From Astropecten irregularis (lineage: Eukaryota > Echinodermata > Asteroidea > Paxillosida > Astropectinidae), in NCBI GenBank assembly GCA_963971285.1, contig OZ020254.1, forward strand, positions 13,601,932 to 13,665,931: 64,000 nt of DNA. Reading direction: 5' to 3'. Positions 12,545 through 46,557 of this stretch are shown one piece after another. The notes beneath the pieces were generated by a model. That model saw nothing but the letters and a program-made list of their open reading frames with translations, ran no database searches and was not told where the DNA came from. A program made the translations under genes and the position numbers. Position 1 is the first letter of the stretch. Every line of letters starts with the position of its first letter.

Positions 12545-12692
12545 GCGTTCGATTTCGCGAAGCCTTACGATCGATCGTAACTTCGGTTAATACAAAGGAT
12601 AACCCATCGTATTCTACAATGTCTACGTGGGGCCTGCAATGCATCATAGTCCCGTGATTGATATAAGTTACGATGAGGTTGGTGAAATTCCC
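12545..12692. mobile_element. ATTTCA-1 palindromic MITE
   Basis: Palindromic element of about 145 bp. Arms carry TTCGCGAAGCCTTACGATCG at one end and GATGAGGTTGGTGAAATTC at the other; the outermost bases are degraded. Other copies are at 17788, 30723, 32993, 40087 and 45520. Confidence 0.65.
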
Positions 12693-12728
12693 GTTTATGT
12701 AAGGCAAAACTCTGTATGAAGAATGATT

Positions 12729-12998
12729 TAAAGGTAGTATCATACTTTGGTATCATAATCATACCGAAACAGAAATGTTCACAGATTTACGTATAACTTA
12801 CAGGGTATAAAGATGGTGATGGTAGAAACATACCGTTACAATATTTTGCCTGAAATGCTGATTATGCTGTATTTATCCAGAGAAAAAGTAAAGCGACCAA
12901 AAAAAGTGAGCACCTTATGGAACTGAAATCTGTCTTGATATTTTTGCCCATAATCTGTATTTCTTTGACAAAATCCAAAGTATGATATTACCATTAAG
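12729..12998 (+). mobile_element. TTAA-1 MITE, internally deleted direct copy
   Basis: Bounded by TTAAAGGTAGTATCATACTT and TATGATATTACCATTAA, but about 100 bp of the body is missing. Confidence 0.75.
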
Positions 12999-14110
12999 TA
13001 AATAAGTAAATAAGGGCAATACGACACAACAACACTTACACTAAAACTAATAAGGCTTGTCATAAATGGTAAGGTTTGAATGTTACTGAAATAGAATTGA
13101 AGTTGACTTCAATCAACACATCATATCAGTTAAAAGATCTTAAACTGTGACGAGGATGTTAGAAATCTGCATCTAGCGCTGACTCTGTGTACTGGAAATC
13201 CGATGCCTTCAGTGCATCAGTTGCCTAACTAGTATCACTTGAAGTCCTGTTATAATATCCTGTTATAATTAAGCTCATCCAGTTTGGGACAAGTTGTCGG
13301 ATGTAACCTTGCAGGAAAGTGAGATCGTTCCGCGGTTTACATACGGAAGTTGTTGATTTGCTGTAATGCGATAATTTGTCAGTTCCTTGTGTTTGTGTTG
13401 CAGAGAGTAGGTCCTCCTTCCTATGTCATAAACAGACGTCAGTGTGGCACAGAAAAATAATAATCAGACCACTACTATAGTTTCTTGTGGCAACTCAAAA
13501 AGACGTTGCAACTTCTGTCTGAAATATTTGTAATCCACAACCAACGAAGGAGACCCAGTTGGCAGTATTAAATAATGGACAGTTTTCTGCTGAGTTTGAT
13601 ATACCCTGTTCATTTGGTCCAATTAACTCGATGATTTCGTTGCTGGTATTTTCATGGATGCTTGCCTCCACAAAAACTCATGCATAGTGCCGTAGGCCTA
13701 TACACAGCCATGCGGTGATGTTGATGTGGAGTAACAATTCGTCCCGATCTAGTGAAATTATGGCTCAAATGCTTGGAGTTGGGAGGGCCTGACGCGTTTC
13801 GATCCTAGCAGGATCTTTCTTAAAGGCTATTTTTTAATGGCCCGTGCGTTTTTCGAGTGAAATCCATTCAAATCAAATTGAGATTTCACTGAAGTTGACA
13901 TTTAATAATTGATTGGTATTTTCATCCATTTAAGTATCTCGTCCCCAAATCCGTTTTATCTCTTATTTTTACTCGACGTAGTTTCTTGTTTCACTTTGAT
14001 GTGCTTTCTCTGTCTGTGGGGTTTTATTGGATTTAGGTCGGTACACAATGGGCTTTTTAGAGTTTTTGGACAATTCCAAGCGTTATTTAGTCTTATGTTT
14101 TCTTTTTCTC
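12999..14110. other. interval upstream of the phosphatase exon
   Basis: Contains a copy of the hairpin-GAAACG repeat at 13770-13830 and otherwise single-copy DNA. I searched both strands for a rhodanese-like exon of the phosphatase and found none. The last 200 bp is T-rich, as expected upstream of an acceptor. Confidence 0.5.
13770..13830 (-). mobile_element. remnant of hairpin-GAAACG repeat family
   Basis: GGAGTTGGGAGGGCCTGACG followed by CGTTTCGATCCTAGCAGGAT, the same block as at 6490. Confidence 0.6.
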
Positions 14111-14133
14111 TTTCCCATTTTGTGTAAATGCAG

Positions 14134-15687
14134 GAGGATTTGAGAAATTTAGACATGATCATCCCTCCATGTGTGCAGCGGCCTCGGCCCAGCCCAGAAC
14201 TCCGTTTGAGTCCGATGAGCCTACCCCTACAACTGGGTCGTCGTTACGCCTCCAGCGCCTTACCCGGTGCGCCACCGTACCTCTACCGGACGGCGATACC
14301 TCAGCGGGCCCGGCCCGGTCCATCACCGCCGCCGCCGCCGCCGGCCACCACGAAGGGGAGCCCGTGCAAATCCTGCCTCATCTCTTCCTGGGCAACGCCT
14401 TCCACGCCGCCCGCCGTGACCTGATGGATGCGCACGGCATCACGGCCGTCCTGAACGTGTCACGTGGCGTGCCCAACTACTTCCTGAATGAGGGCGCTAT
14501 CACCTACAAGAGCATCCCGGTCGACGATGATAACGAGGCTGATCTGTTGTCATGGTTTCCCGAAGCAATTGGTTTCATAGGTAAGCAGTTGGAAATCCTT
14601 AAAAGGTGATCAAAGAAAAATTGATTGTAGGGGGATTCGAACCAGCGACCTCCTGAATACCTTACAGGCACTCTACTCTATCCAGACCTACATTGGTGGT
14701 GTCCGTAATAGTCAATTATCTTTGTTCGTTTGACAATCTGGAACCTTGTCCCCAATCTTTGCAATCCTGAACTTCAACACAGAGCAAAAATGGCAAGGTT
14801 TTTGACGATGGGATTTTGTTTTGGATTGTTCTTCTGATGCCCACTTCTTTGACTGATCTCCGGCGTGTATACCGTTTTTCAGGTTGCAGGCAATATCGAT
14901 ATTAACAATTTTATTAACATAATATCGATAGCATTGCTAATGCTGCGCGTATCTTCATTGATCCTTAGGATATAGCATGCAGTATAAGACTGGTTTCATG
15001 GTTTCTGACTGCTAAATGAACAAAGATAATTGACTACACACCAGGGACACCGCTAACGTAGGGCTGGATGGCTCAGTTGGTAGACCGCCAGTCGTTTATA
15101 CATTAGTTTAAAAAGAGGCTTCTCTTTTGAATGATGATTTTTGGCATATCATTGAAGTAAGTTTCTTTTAATTGGTTGTTATTTCAGATGCTGTTAAGCT
15201 GTCAGGCGGATCTGTGTTGATCCACTGCCATGCTGGTATTAGCCGCTCTGCCACTGTGTGTCTTGCCTACCTCATGAAAGTCCAGTCCATGCGGCTGGAG
15301 GAAGCCTTCGAGTTCGTCCGGAGCCTTCGCAAGGTCATCTCCCCGAACTTCTCCTTCATGCTGCAGCTGCTCAAGTACGAAGCCGATCTGAAGCAGCAGC
15401 GGGAGGGTCCACGCCCGTGCCCACCGCTGCCGCCGCCCGGCCGAGAGTGCCAGACGCCCCACGACCTCAGCAGGACTCTGCCGGTGCTGTTCCCCGGGGC
15501 TCGACGGGCGCGCAGTGCCTCCCTGCCGTGCCTCGTCCCTGCTTCGTCGTCCGATAAGCCCCGCCACTTCCACCAAGCGCCACAGTCAAAGGGCCCGTCG
15601 GCCTTTAATTTTGCCCTAGCGCCCTCATACGGCTGGCAACAGTCAGACCACGGTCAGGGCGCCAAACCCATCTGTTCTCCGTCCTAA
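14134..15687 (+). CDS. dual-specificity MAP kinase phosphatase, two 3' coding exons (partial gene)
   Basis: Two exons, 14134-14580 and 15188-15687, join in phase 1 (ATAG/GTAAGC donor, TTATTTCAG acceptor). They encode GGFEKFRHDHPSMC, a Ser/Thr/Pro-Ala linker and a dual-specificity phosphatase domain with the P-loop HCHAGISRS (catalytic Cys codon 15226-15228), the likely general-acid region VDDDNEADLLSWF, and SPNFSFMLQLLKYE. A short AFNF motif lies near the C-terminus, as in DUSP1-type enzymes. The family dephosphorylates Tyr and Thr of MAP kinases. The first residues match the end of the N-terminal rhodanese-like domain (LKGGYEAF in DUSP1), and the frame is open through an acceptor at 14132-14133, so 5' exons must exist; I could not find them. 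Exons are GC-rich against AT-rich introns. DUSP1/2/4/5-like; the exact orthologue is not resolved. Confidence 0.93.
14619..15110. mobile_element. foldback element with tRNA-like arms in the phosphatase intron
   Basis: The left arm, read on the minus strand, carries the B-box-like word GGTTCGAATCC. The right arm on plus carries TGGCTCAGTTGGTAGA, an A-box-like word. Inside, TAGTCAATTATCTTTGTTCG is inverted as GAACAAAGATAATTGACTA. A second copy with the same design is at 38632-38970. Confidence 0.6.
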
Positions 15688-17123
15688 TCAAGCGAAAACT
15701 CAATGTTTTCGAGCAATTTGAGGGGTTCTTTGTGCACTGTACATGCTGCCTTTTGTAAATATTTTAAACATTGCTATTTATACCGTACCCACGAAACGTA
15801 CGTTGGAGTTTGTAATTATTTGTAATCAAGTTATGAATGATAATAGGGCATGATGAAAATGTGAGGATAAGGTAGAGTAATTTTGAAAGAAATGTACAAA
15901 AAATATGACCGGTTTGCTTGTTTATGGCACAACTTCAAATAATGAGTTTTATTCGTAAAGGTGTTTTTTTTTCTGTGTTCGCCTTTTGTCGTTTTCTCCT
16001 TTTTCAAGTTCGTATCTATGTATTTGATGCGTTCATTTCTTTTTAATCGCTTATACTTTGCATGCGTGCGGAAACAACCCGCTATTGGTTACCAACAATG
16101 ACATGATTATTGGGTGAAACAAACATCGGATTTGACCGTAAGATTGCGGGCCCTTTTCCAAACCTCGGCTCCGGCTCACTGCTCCTAAAATGACGGGTAT
16201 TAAAATAGAGGCTTTTGGCTGCGGTTTGGAAGTAGATACTCTATTTTTTAACAAGAAAACAGAGCTTCAGCTTCAATGAAAACCCACAACCTTCCTTTAA
16301 GCATAGGATAGCAGCACTGGAGCCTGAGCCGGTGCCGGGGCTGAGCCGAGTTTTGGAAAGGGCTGTAGATACTGTGAACAAAAGGGACCAGTAGTTGGTG
16401 GCTGGGTAACCGTAAAGTGGGATTGGCTGTACCAAACGGTGGTTGCCTGTTTTTATAACCATCTCCACCGTGTATATTGTTGGTTCCACACTGATCAGTG
16501 AAGTTGTAAAAGCATGTTGCGTCTCGTTTTCGTCGACATGCATCCCAGGTATTGCTTAGCGCGTTCTTATGCTGATCACAAATCGGCCGATAACTGGTCT
16601 CCAGCAATATACATTGCGCATAATCTTCACTGGTATCCCCAACAAAAAAATGCTAAGCAAACCCATCGGGAACGGCTTGACATAACGAGGAAGTATTCCT
16701 TGCCATGCAAGCTCTATAAAAATTAAATGACGAGTTTAAATACCGTATCACAGACCTTGCTGAAACAACAATATCGCTCAGGAATTTTATCGTGCTTCAT
16801 TTTCACTATACATCCAGTTCATGTCACCATAACTATTATTCTAATTTCGTGGTATCCGGTAAACGGATTTCACGAGAAACGGTTTATACTATTTGATACA
16901 ATGAATCCCTATACCACTGTGCCATTCACAAGAGAGTTTTGTGTGTGACTGTTTTGTATCATAATAATTGCAATAATAACGGACAAATCAGGAGAAAATA
17001 AACAGGAGAAACAAGCATCCCTAGACTTAATCTTGTATAAACCAACCTTATTAATGGACATTAACCGGTTCGTTGCCAACGAAAATACACAAGATGAATA
17101 TGCATGTACCAGTATCTTTTCCC
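15688..17123. other. probable phosphatase 3' UTR and downstream DNA
   Basis: Downstream of the stop codon the sequence is AU-rich with ATTTA words, as in unstable immediate-early messages. An AATAAA lies at 16997-17002 and another at 18549-18554; which one is used cannot be decided. A degenerate GGCTCA-family copy lies at 16165-16370. Confidence 0.4.
16165..16370 (+). mobile_element. GGCTCA-family MITE, degenerate copy
   Basis: Shares AAAATAGAGGCTTTTGGCTG and GGAAGTAGAT with the 48731 copy and retains CTGGAGCCTGAGCC at the right. The outer ends are lost. Confidence 0.55.
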
Positions 17124-17124
17124 T

Positions 17125-17468
17125 TAAAGGTACTATCATACTTTGGTAGCATACAGAAACAGAAATCTTCACAGATTTACCTATAACTTACAGGGTATAA
17201 AAACATACCGTTAAAATGTTCTGCCTGAAATGCTGTATTCACCAAGAAAAGTGTAAAACCAGTGTCCAAAAGTATTTCCGATCTTTTAAAGATCAAAAAT
17301 AAAAGAAAAAGACTTAAACAATACTGTAGTCATTTTTCACCGTTCAAGAAGTGGGTACCGTATGGGACTGAAATTTTCACAGATGACTCTAAATGTATCT
17401 TCCTTGATATTTTTTCCCATGAATCTGTATTTCTTTGACAAAAAGAAAAAAAGTATGATATTACCTTA
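17125..17468 (+). mobile_element. TTAA-1 MITE, direct copy
   Basis: Starts TTAAAGGTACTATCATACTT and ends GTATGATATTACCTTAA. Directly followed by another MITE. Confidence 0.8.
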
Positions 17469-17469
17469 A

Positions 17470-17713
17470 AAGCAGAGCGTGCACTGTCAACATTTTCGGC
17501 AACAATCTCGGTAACATGTTGGCCAGGTATACGTTGTTGCTGAAAATGTCAGTGTATACACAGAGCAAAATGAGTTGGGTAACATGTCGCAGCAACATCT
17601 TGGTAACATGTTGGCCAAATGTTGCTTGTGTACACGGCGCCCAAAGTCGTGTTGCCAGTAACTTGGCAACATATTACCGAGATTGTTATCGAAAGTGTTG
17701 ACAGTATACACTC
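17470..17713. mobile_element. AAAGCAGAG palindromic MITE
   Basis: Terminal inverted repeats start AAAGCAGAGCGTGCACTGTC and end AGTATACACTCTGCTTT. The body repeats GGTAACATGTTGG words. A second copy lies at 63033-63330. Confidence 0.75.
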
Positions 17714-17787
17714 TGCTTTATTCATTTTGTTTGTCACCGGAGAAAAATTCAAAAAAGGGTAGAAAAAAATCGCTTCTTCTACACTTT

Positions 17788-17929
17788 GGGGGTTGACGTC
17801 ACCAAACTCGTCGTAACTTACTATCAATCGTACGACTAATTATGATGCATTGCAGAATATAGGATACGATGGGTTATTCTTCGTAACTCGAGTTACGATC
17901 GGTCGTAGGGCTTCGTGAAATCAACCCCG
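17788..17929. mobile_element. ATTTCA-1 palindromic MITE
   Basis: Ends GGGGTTGACGTCACC and CGTGAAATCAACCCC, with GAGTTACGATCGGTCGTAG inside. Same family as 45520-45663. Confidence 0.7.
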
Positions 17930-18800
17930 GTACAAGCCCAACTCCGTGCTTCGGATAATGAGCTAACGGTCTTTATAGTTATACCTCAGGTTTTTGACAT
18001 TTGATACAACATTATTTCCATTACAGAAAGATGATATTTTACCCTTTCTTGATAAGAAATTGCTTCATTTGCAGTCAATTTATGTAAAACAAAGAAGAGT
18101 GCATATTTAGCATAAAATGCTGCAAACGTGCCCACGCTTAGCGAAAAGGGTATGTTGTTTTCGCTAAGATTATTTTTAACCGCAGAACAATTATAAGAAC
18201 AGTATTTATTTTGTACCCATTTTGTGCAATTTTTGTACAGTTTTAATATGATATTTGTTATGTATTTGTTTTAAGTTTCGTGCTATACTTAAATGTAACT
18301 CAGTGTTTTACTTTTAGCCACTTGCCAATAATTATGTGCTTAATTAATTTAAAAAGTTGTTTATTTAAGACGGGCATTTTGAAATACAGATTATGTTCAG
18401 CTATGTGAAACTGCCCAAAATATTTTAAATTCTTTTATAATCTCGGCATTTTTTATTAGATTGCTTGAGATGAAGTGTTTAGTATATGATCCTGTTAAAG
18501 TCTTTTCCTTATTCACTGTCGACAGATATTTGTTAAATAGTTTATTTAAATAAATGCATTGCAATTCTATATAAACAGTGTTTGAAGAATTTATTTATTT
18601 TTTTCGACGACGTGGTATTCCGATAAATTTGGCCAAGGTGTCTTTGAGGCCGTCCATAAAGTACGTACGCACGAAATGCCGACCTTTCTGACCCCCCCCC
18701 CTGTGCTCATGGCGTACGCAGTGGTCCCGCGATAATGCTATGCAAAATTTTTCTTTTGCGTACGGTACGCATTGGCCTGAACACCCCCTCCCCCCCCCCC
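17930..18800. other. very AT-rich interval ending at the gap
   Basis: No element was recognised. It carries TTATTTAAA words and an AATAAA at 18549-18554 that could end a long phosphatase 3' UTR. The last 20 bases before the gap are almost all C. Confidence 0.35.
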
Positions 18801-19000
18801 NNNNNNNNNNNNNNNNNNNNNNNNNNNNNNNNNNNNNNNNNNNNNNNNNNNNNNNNNNNNNNNNNNNNNNNNNNNNNNNNNNNNNNNNNNNNNNNNNNNN
18901 NNNNNNNNNNNNNNNNNNNNNNNNNNNNNNNNNNNNNNNNNNNNNNNNNNNNNNNNNNNNNNNNNNNNNNNNNNNNNNNNNNNNNNNNNNNNNNNNNNNN
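18801..19000. other. assembly gap (200 N)
   Basis: A run of exactly 200 N. Both flanks contain C homopolymers (18784-18800; 19053-19063; 19090-19107), so the break is probably a homopolymer or secondary-structure failure. Open frames across it are artefacts. Confidence 0.99.
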
Positions 19001-20110
19001 CCCATTTGAGATTTGGGTTGGTGAAAAAAATATGATATATATTGTAGCGGTGCCCCCCCCCCCAACAATTGCTAGTGCCCCCCTTGTGCCCCCCCCCCCC
19101 CCCCCCCAGACTCAAAAGTCTGGTGACGCCACTGCTTGGTTGGCAAAAACTCGGGCTGTGACGTAGCAAAAGAAAGGTCTATATGTAAAAAAAAATAATA
19201 ATAATAAATCAGTAAAACACACTGTTCAGGCATGCTATACCTAGATTTACAAAGCAGTGATTGACGTTCATCATAACTTGTATCCAGTATAAGTTAACTC
19301 TTAGAGGTTGTAACCATTTTCCCGTAATGGCCGTCATTCTTTCCATTAAGGGTCTGATAAGCTCGCTGACTGACATGTAGGATTTACAAAAGGTGTTTGC
19401 GTGGATCAAATTTGTGCTTTTGACGTCAAATTGTACGGAAACGGGTTCACCTTGACACAGAAACATTGGACTTGACGCGTTTGTCACTTCCGTGTGTCTG
19501 AAAACAAAATGGCCGGCTTGTGAGTTATAAATAGCGTTGTGCTGACACGTCTTTATTGTTCCTGTTCTTCTCGTGGCATGCATTGTGAACAATAACTTCC
19601 AACAGCAAAAAATGATAATAACTCGACATTTTTGTCTGTTGAAAACATAACAATTAGGCCTAATTAGGCTTTTCGAACTTGTCCGAACTACTAAGACTAC
19701 TAAGAACTACTAGTTTGCTTAGTCTTTTTTTTGTAAGATCATATCTTTATAATCTGACCATAATTATCTCGATTAAAAAGTGTAAGATTTTTAACCCAAT
19801 CGGATGTATATAGGGTTATACACAATTGAAAATAAAAGTTTTTCACTTAAATATAATGTCAAGTGACATGAGATGATGTCATGATGACGTTATTACAATT
19901 TTCCCATAACACTTCCCGACATGGACACATATGTTTCAACTTAATCGGACCAAGGGATTTGTTCATAATTGATGCAGGAAGTTTAAGGTGCTGTCGCGTG
20001 ACACCCGATTGACTGCTTCAGAGTAAACAAAAGTGGGGTCCAGAATGCCTGTATACAAAGTGTATGGGATTTTTAGGAGGAGAAGACGACTTAGAAGGAA
20101 ACGCTTTTCC
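19001..20110. other. intergenic, nothing coding recognised
   Basis: A 45-bp block at 19136-19182 (TTGGCAAAAACTCGGGCTGT, then GACGTAGCAAAA and AAAGGTCTATA) recurs at 46856-46902. The 127-codon minus frame at 19209-19592 shows no motif or splice context. The remainder is AT-rich single-copy DNA. Confidence 0.4.
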
Positions 20111-20111
20111 T

Positions 20112-20358
20112 GGGGCCAATTTCATAGAGCTGCTTAAGCACCAAAATTTGCTCAAGCACCAAAAACCTTGGTCAAATAAAATCAGTATGCCAACCAAAAT
20201 TCCTTGTGAATGTTATTCCCAGCAAACAATGGCTGAATACAAGTCAAAAGCAGTAAACATCACATGAAAATTTGGTTGGTAATCCTGTTTGATCAAAGAA
20301 GACTTTTCATGCTGCTTAAGTAAATTTGTGCTTGAGCAGCTCTATGAAATTGGCCCCT
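20112..20358. mobile_element. ATTTCA-2 palindromic MITE
   Basis: Ends GGGGCCAATTTCATAGAGC and GCTCTATGAAATTGGCCCC, with GCTTAAGCACCAAAA inside. Related copies are at 32164 and 52711. Confidence 0.75.
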
Positions 20359-21580
20359 GATCGCTCGGAAAAATGGGTCATCCTAATTACCGACCTCTCC
20401 GACAACTATGACACTTAGGCGCCGTCCCCAAAATGACTACACGTTCAAAGACGCTGACATTCTGCGGATTCTGCAGAGGCACGCACACCTGTGCCGAACA
20501 AAAGAACCCTTAGCGACCCAGCCAGTCCGCGGACTGCCGGCAGTATGCACAGATTATGTTAATTTACACCTCATGAATGCGGCCGACATTCTGCGGATTA
20601 TACGCGGTCTGCCGCGGCCGGCCGCCTGTCTTGTGGAATAAAAGAGTTGCTAATTGCCACCGCACTATCACACACGCAGGCCCAGGCAAGGAATACATTC
20701 TGACAACTATGAGAATGATTACAAAGGGGTTTCGTTGATACGTTTTGATCCGAAAGTTTTGATGCCACAGAACGGACAACCCAAACACAGGGCAGAAAAC
20801 GAATGTACGGCAGTTATTATGTACATGTACAAGTACATTATGGGTCAGTTTTGTCAGGAATTTGTTTGGTGAACCATAGAGCTAGCTCTATGGGTGAACT
20901 ATGTAGGAAGAAAAACAGACGGACGGACGATTATAACCGATATTTTACGGCAAACGGAAACACATAAAAATACACATCACCCCGTGCATGGTTTCCGCTT
21001 TTCATAAACAGATCATTTTAATTTGAAATAGATATTGAAAAATATTGATATTGTCAGTGAAACGAGGGCGACTCTGGTGGTGGTATCAATTAACAGTTAA
21101 ATAGTGAGAAGGAAACACATTGATGACATTGATCTTGAGACCGGACATTATATCGAAAATCGGGGTTATGGGTCGTTCAACCAAACTAGCAGATATCAGG
21201 ACATAGCAATAAAAGTATGAAGCTTCTCAATCAGTAATTATTTTGGACACATTATACACGAGTTCCATGGGTTTTGTAAGGTGTTTAGGGGGCCTAAATA
21301 GCTCGGCATTTTTAAAATGACACCGACAGGGCAGGGAAAGAAAGGACAGTATGCTGTCGGCGTTTGGTTTCGGGAGTTGTGAAGCTGAACGACAACCACC
21401 AGCGGCGCGAAGTTGGTGTGAAAGGCATCATGGCTGGCAAAGCATTTTCTTCGGGTTTCGTTAACAATAGGAGCGGCTCGTCTCAGATCGCTGGAGCTTC
21501 AGTTTGTTAGGTTTGCCAACATACGTGATCATTCACTAATTACTACTTTGATCTTGGTAGGAGGTACATGTATATAATTC
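20359..21580. other. interval upstream of the 21.6-kb exon
   Basis: Contains duplicated GCTGACATTCTGCGGATT / GCCGACATTCTGCGGATT at 20452 and 20581. The open frames are short and unmatched. Nothing else was recognised. Confidence 0.4.
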
Positions 21581-21582
21581 GC

Positions 21583-21620
21583 TATAAAATCGAAGTTCTT
21601 GTACCTTCGAGAATCATTTT
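21583..21620 (+). promoter_or_regulatory. TATA box and initiator-like start
   Basis: TATAAAA at 21583-21589 is followed about 33 bp later by TCATTTT (A at 21616), which fits an initiator. The spacing suits a TATA-driven promoter for the ATG at 21655. This is inferred from position and consensus only. Confidence 0.45.
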
Positions 21621-21654
21621 CTGAGTATCCTGCAACTTGACAACACTTAATAAG

Positions 21655-21820
21655 ATGGAGAACATTGACATCTGTTGGGTCACCCCTGCAAGATATGCTG
21701 GAATGGAAGAATCAGTCCCGAGAAGCAGAATCAAGGAGAAAGGTGTCCTCAAAGACGGAGAGATTGTTCGCGTTACATACAAGTCCAGCGTATACAAGGC
21801 TAGAGTCATCGGCCAAAGTC
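21655..21820 (+). CDS. first coding exon of an unrecognised gene
   Basis: The ATG at 21655 opens a 55-codon frame starting MENIDICWVTPARY and ending in LKDGEIVRVTYKSSVYKARV followed by IGQS, then a strong donor (AAGTC/GTAAGTAC) in phase 1. An in-frame ATG also exists at 21637. The end reads like one half of a small SH3- or Tudor-like barrel (alternating V, Y, K, R as in many chromatin readers), but I cannot name the family. A TATA box sits 72 bp upstream of the ATG. I could not find the next exon. It could instead be a fragment of a transposon gene. Coding status rests on promoter, ATG, amino-acid pattern and donor being in the right order. Confidence 0.45.
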
Positions 21821-21833
21821 GTAAGTACACTTG

Positions 21834-22001
21834 ATTCTGCTGTTCAGTGTTATTCACACGAAACATAGGAAAGGAAGCCTGATTGATGGCCCATTTTCAC
21901 GGCCCTATAGCACTAGAATTTATTAGCTAAACTATGACATTTCTGTCTTGCTAAAAATTAGATTCTGCTGTTTGTTACTCACACGAAACATAGGACAACG
22001 A
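21834..22001 (+). repeat. short direct duplication after the donor
   Basis: GATTCTGCTGTT, then ATTCACACGAAACATAGGA, occurs at 21834-21870 and again in slightly changed form at 21961-21995, a local duplication inside the presumed intron. Confidence 0.6.
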
Positions 22002-22688
22002 TTGAAAACAACCATTAATATGTAAAATTAGCAGAACTTAAAAAAAAACTGTCAGGCAATGAAATTAGTAAGGGTAGCAGATTATTTTCTTAACCGAGGC
22101 GGAAAAAGGTGTTTTGTGGGCGAAAGCTGAACTTTTCTCGCCGTAGTATAGTATTGGTCACCATCTTATTCGGCATCTTGCTTCAATAGCAAATCGGACC
22201 ATTCCATTAATTAACTAGTGTGAGAAAGTTGTCGGTTTTTGTCAGCAGTTGTCGGTAGTCGTCGGTTGGTCGGTAATTAGTATATGACCGATAACATTAG
22301 TGAGCAACCATGGCCAGTTTAGTTCTCAATAACGCAAAGAGCTAGATGCTGTTAGCACCATGAATGATTATACATTCATATATCACTATGTTGCAGAAAA
22401 AGTCAGCAAAAGTGCAATTAACTCCTTGCTTTGGGGATTTCACTGCAATTCGTCAGTGTTAAAAATAACAACGAAACTGATATGGTATCAAATAAATTCC
22501 CACAGATTTACCCGTGGATATGGCAGATTCACTTTCGGTTAATTGAATATCATGCAACTTGAGTTTTGTGAAACCGACTTTTCCATTTCCGAGGGTAACC
22601 TTCATTTTGTTTGCACGCATAAATCGCAGTCACTGGGCACATTTAAGGCAGTTGCTGTGGTCTGGGACGTTATCTCAGCAGAGACTAT

Positions 22689-22728
<40 letters not shown>

Positions 22729-22805
22729 GAAAACAGACACAACAACAAGACAGAATAATCATTGCTCTAAGCGAAGAGTTTAATAAACTCCATCAGCCTT
22801 GTCAC
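22002..22805. other. intergenic or intronic, (CAA)n at 22692-22730
   Basis: AT-rich DNA. A pure CAA microsatellite lies just upstream of the receptor signal-peptide exon; its 13-residue Gln or Asn frames are not a gene. Confidence 0.6.
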
Positions 22806-45519
<22,714 letters not shown>

Positions 45520-45548
<29 letters not shown>

Positions 45549-45663
45549 CTTGCTATCAATCGTATAGGACTTATGATGCAGTGCAACCCTACGTAGGATA
45601 AGATTGGTTATCCTTCGTAGCTCGAGTTACGATCGATCGTAGGGTTTCGTGAAGTCGACCCCT
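45520..45663. mobile_element. ATTTCA-1 palindromic MITE at the end of the receptor coding sequence
   Basis: Ends AGGGGTCGATTTCATCGAAC and GTTTCGTGAAGTCGACCCCT. Contains CGAGTTACGATCGATCGTAG. The receptor frame enters the element and stops at the TAA at 45546-45548, so the last residues GSISSNSS derive from the MITE arm. Confidence 0.85.
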
Positions 45664-46001
45664 GGTTTCTTAGGCGGATACGTGCCAAAAGTAGCACGCG
45701 CATACAATGATTGCATTAATGTAATGGCCGCTGCCATGAAAATCATGCATGAGTCTATATACATATCATATGAGCCCTATAGTCCAGTGGGTCATAATTC
45801 TCAAGTGCATTAGACTAAATTTGTGCCAAATCTTGTCAAATTTGAGCCACTTTTTCGCGGCGTTTTTTCATATACAGAGGAAACAGTATACAGCATTTTC
45901 TTTCTTCCCTGTCTTTATTGATTATTACTTTCAGAGATAAGCCTCAATTTGGGATTTTGCATCCTCACTGGACTAGGGCTTTAATTAATAGGGAAATGTA
46001 G
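45664..46001. other. downstream of the receptor, nothing recognised
   Basis: AT-rich DNA. No clear AATAAA within 300 bp of the stop. Confidence 0.5.
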
Positions 46002-46361
46002 TTAAAGATAGTATCATACTTTGGTAAGAGACCAAAACAGAAATGTTCACAGATTTACGTATAACTTACAGGGTATGAAGATGATGCTGGTAGAAACCAG
46101 CATCAAATGTTTCTGCCTGACCGTATTTATCCAGCAATTAGTAAAACAACGACCGAAAATTTGTTTGATTTTTTAAAAGATCAAAAATAAAAGAGAAAAG
46201 ACTTAAGAAATACTGTTGCCGTTTTTGCACTGTTTTCTCAAAAAGCGAGCACCGTGTGGGACTGAAATTTTCACAGATGACTATTACTGTATCGTCCTTG
46301 ATATTTTTGGCCATGAATCTGTATTTCTTTGACAAAAACCAATGTATGATACTACCTTTAA
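46002..46361 (+). mobile_element. TTAA-1 MITE, direct copy
   Basis: Bounded by TTAAAGATAGTATCATACTT and GTATGATACTACCTTTAA. Central palindrome region intact. Confidence 0.8.
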
Positions 46362-46404
46362 AAAGCATCGCCAAAAAATGTTGCTGCACGATATAATATT
46401 AATA

Positions 46405-46557
46405 CGACTAGTAATAAACTGCTGCAAACTGTTCAAAATAATGACCTTAAATGTGTTAATGCTTGGTGATAGGATGGCCTGACGCTTTCATCCTAGAAAG
46501 TCGATAAAGATCCTGCTAGGGTCGAAATGCGCCAGACCCTCTATAAACTCCAAGCAT
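46405..46557. mobile_element. hairpin-GAAACG palindrome with upstream block
   Basis: AGTAATAAACTGCTGCAAAC and AAAATAATGACCT precede a 99-bp palindrome (46459-46557) whose right arm reads GATAAAGATCCTGCTAGGGT then CGAAATGCG. The same order occurs at 54680-54829. Confidence 0.65.

Noticed and set aside
15202-15576. 124-codon minus-strand frame.
   Set aside because: Shadow of the GC-rich phosphatase exon on the opposite strand.
18595-19169. Four open frames of 89-157 codons across the N run.
   Set aside because: They depend on undetermined bases in an assembly gap and on C/G homopolymers.
22543-22783. Frames with poly-Gln or poly-Asn.
   Set aside because: Caused by the (CAA)n microsatellite at 22692-22730; no splice or homology support.
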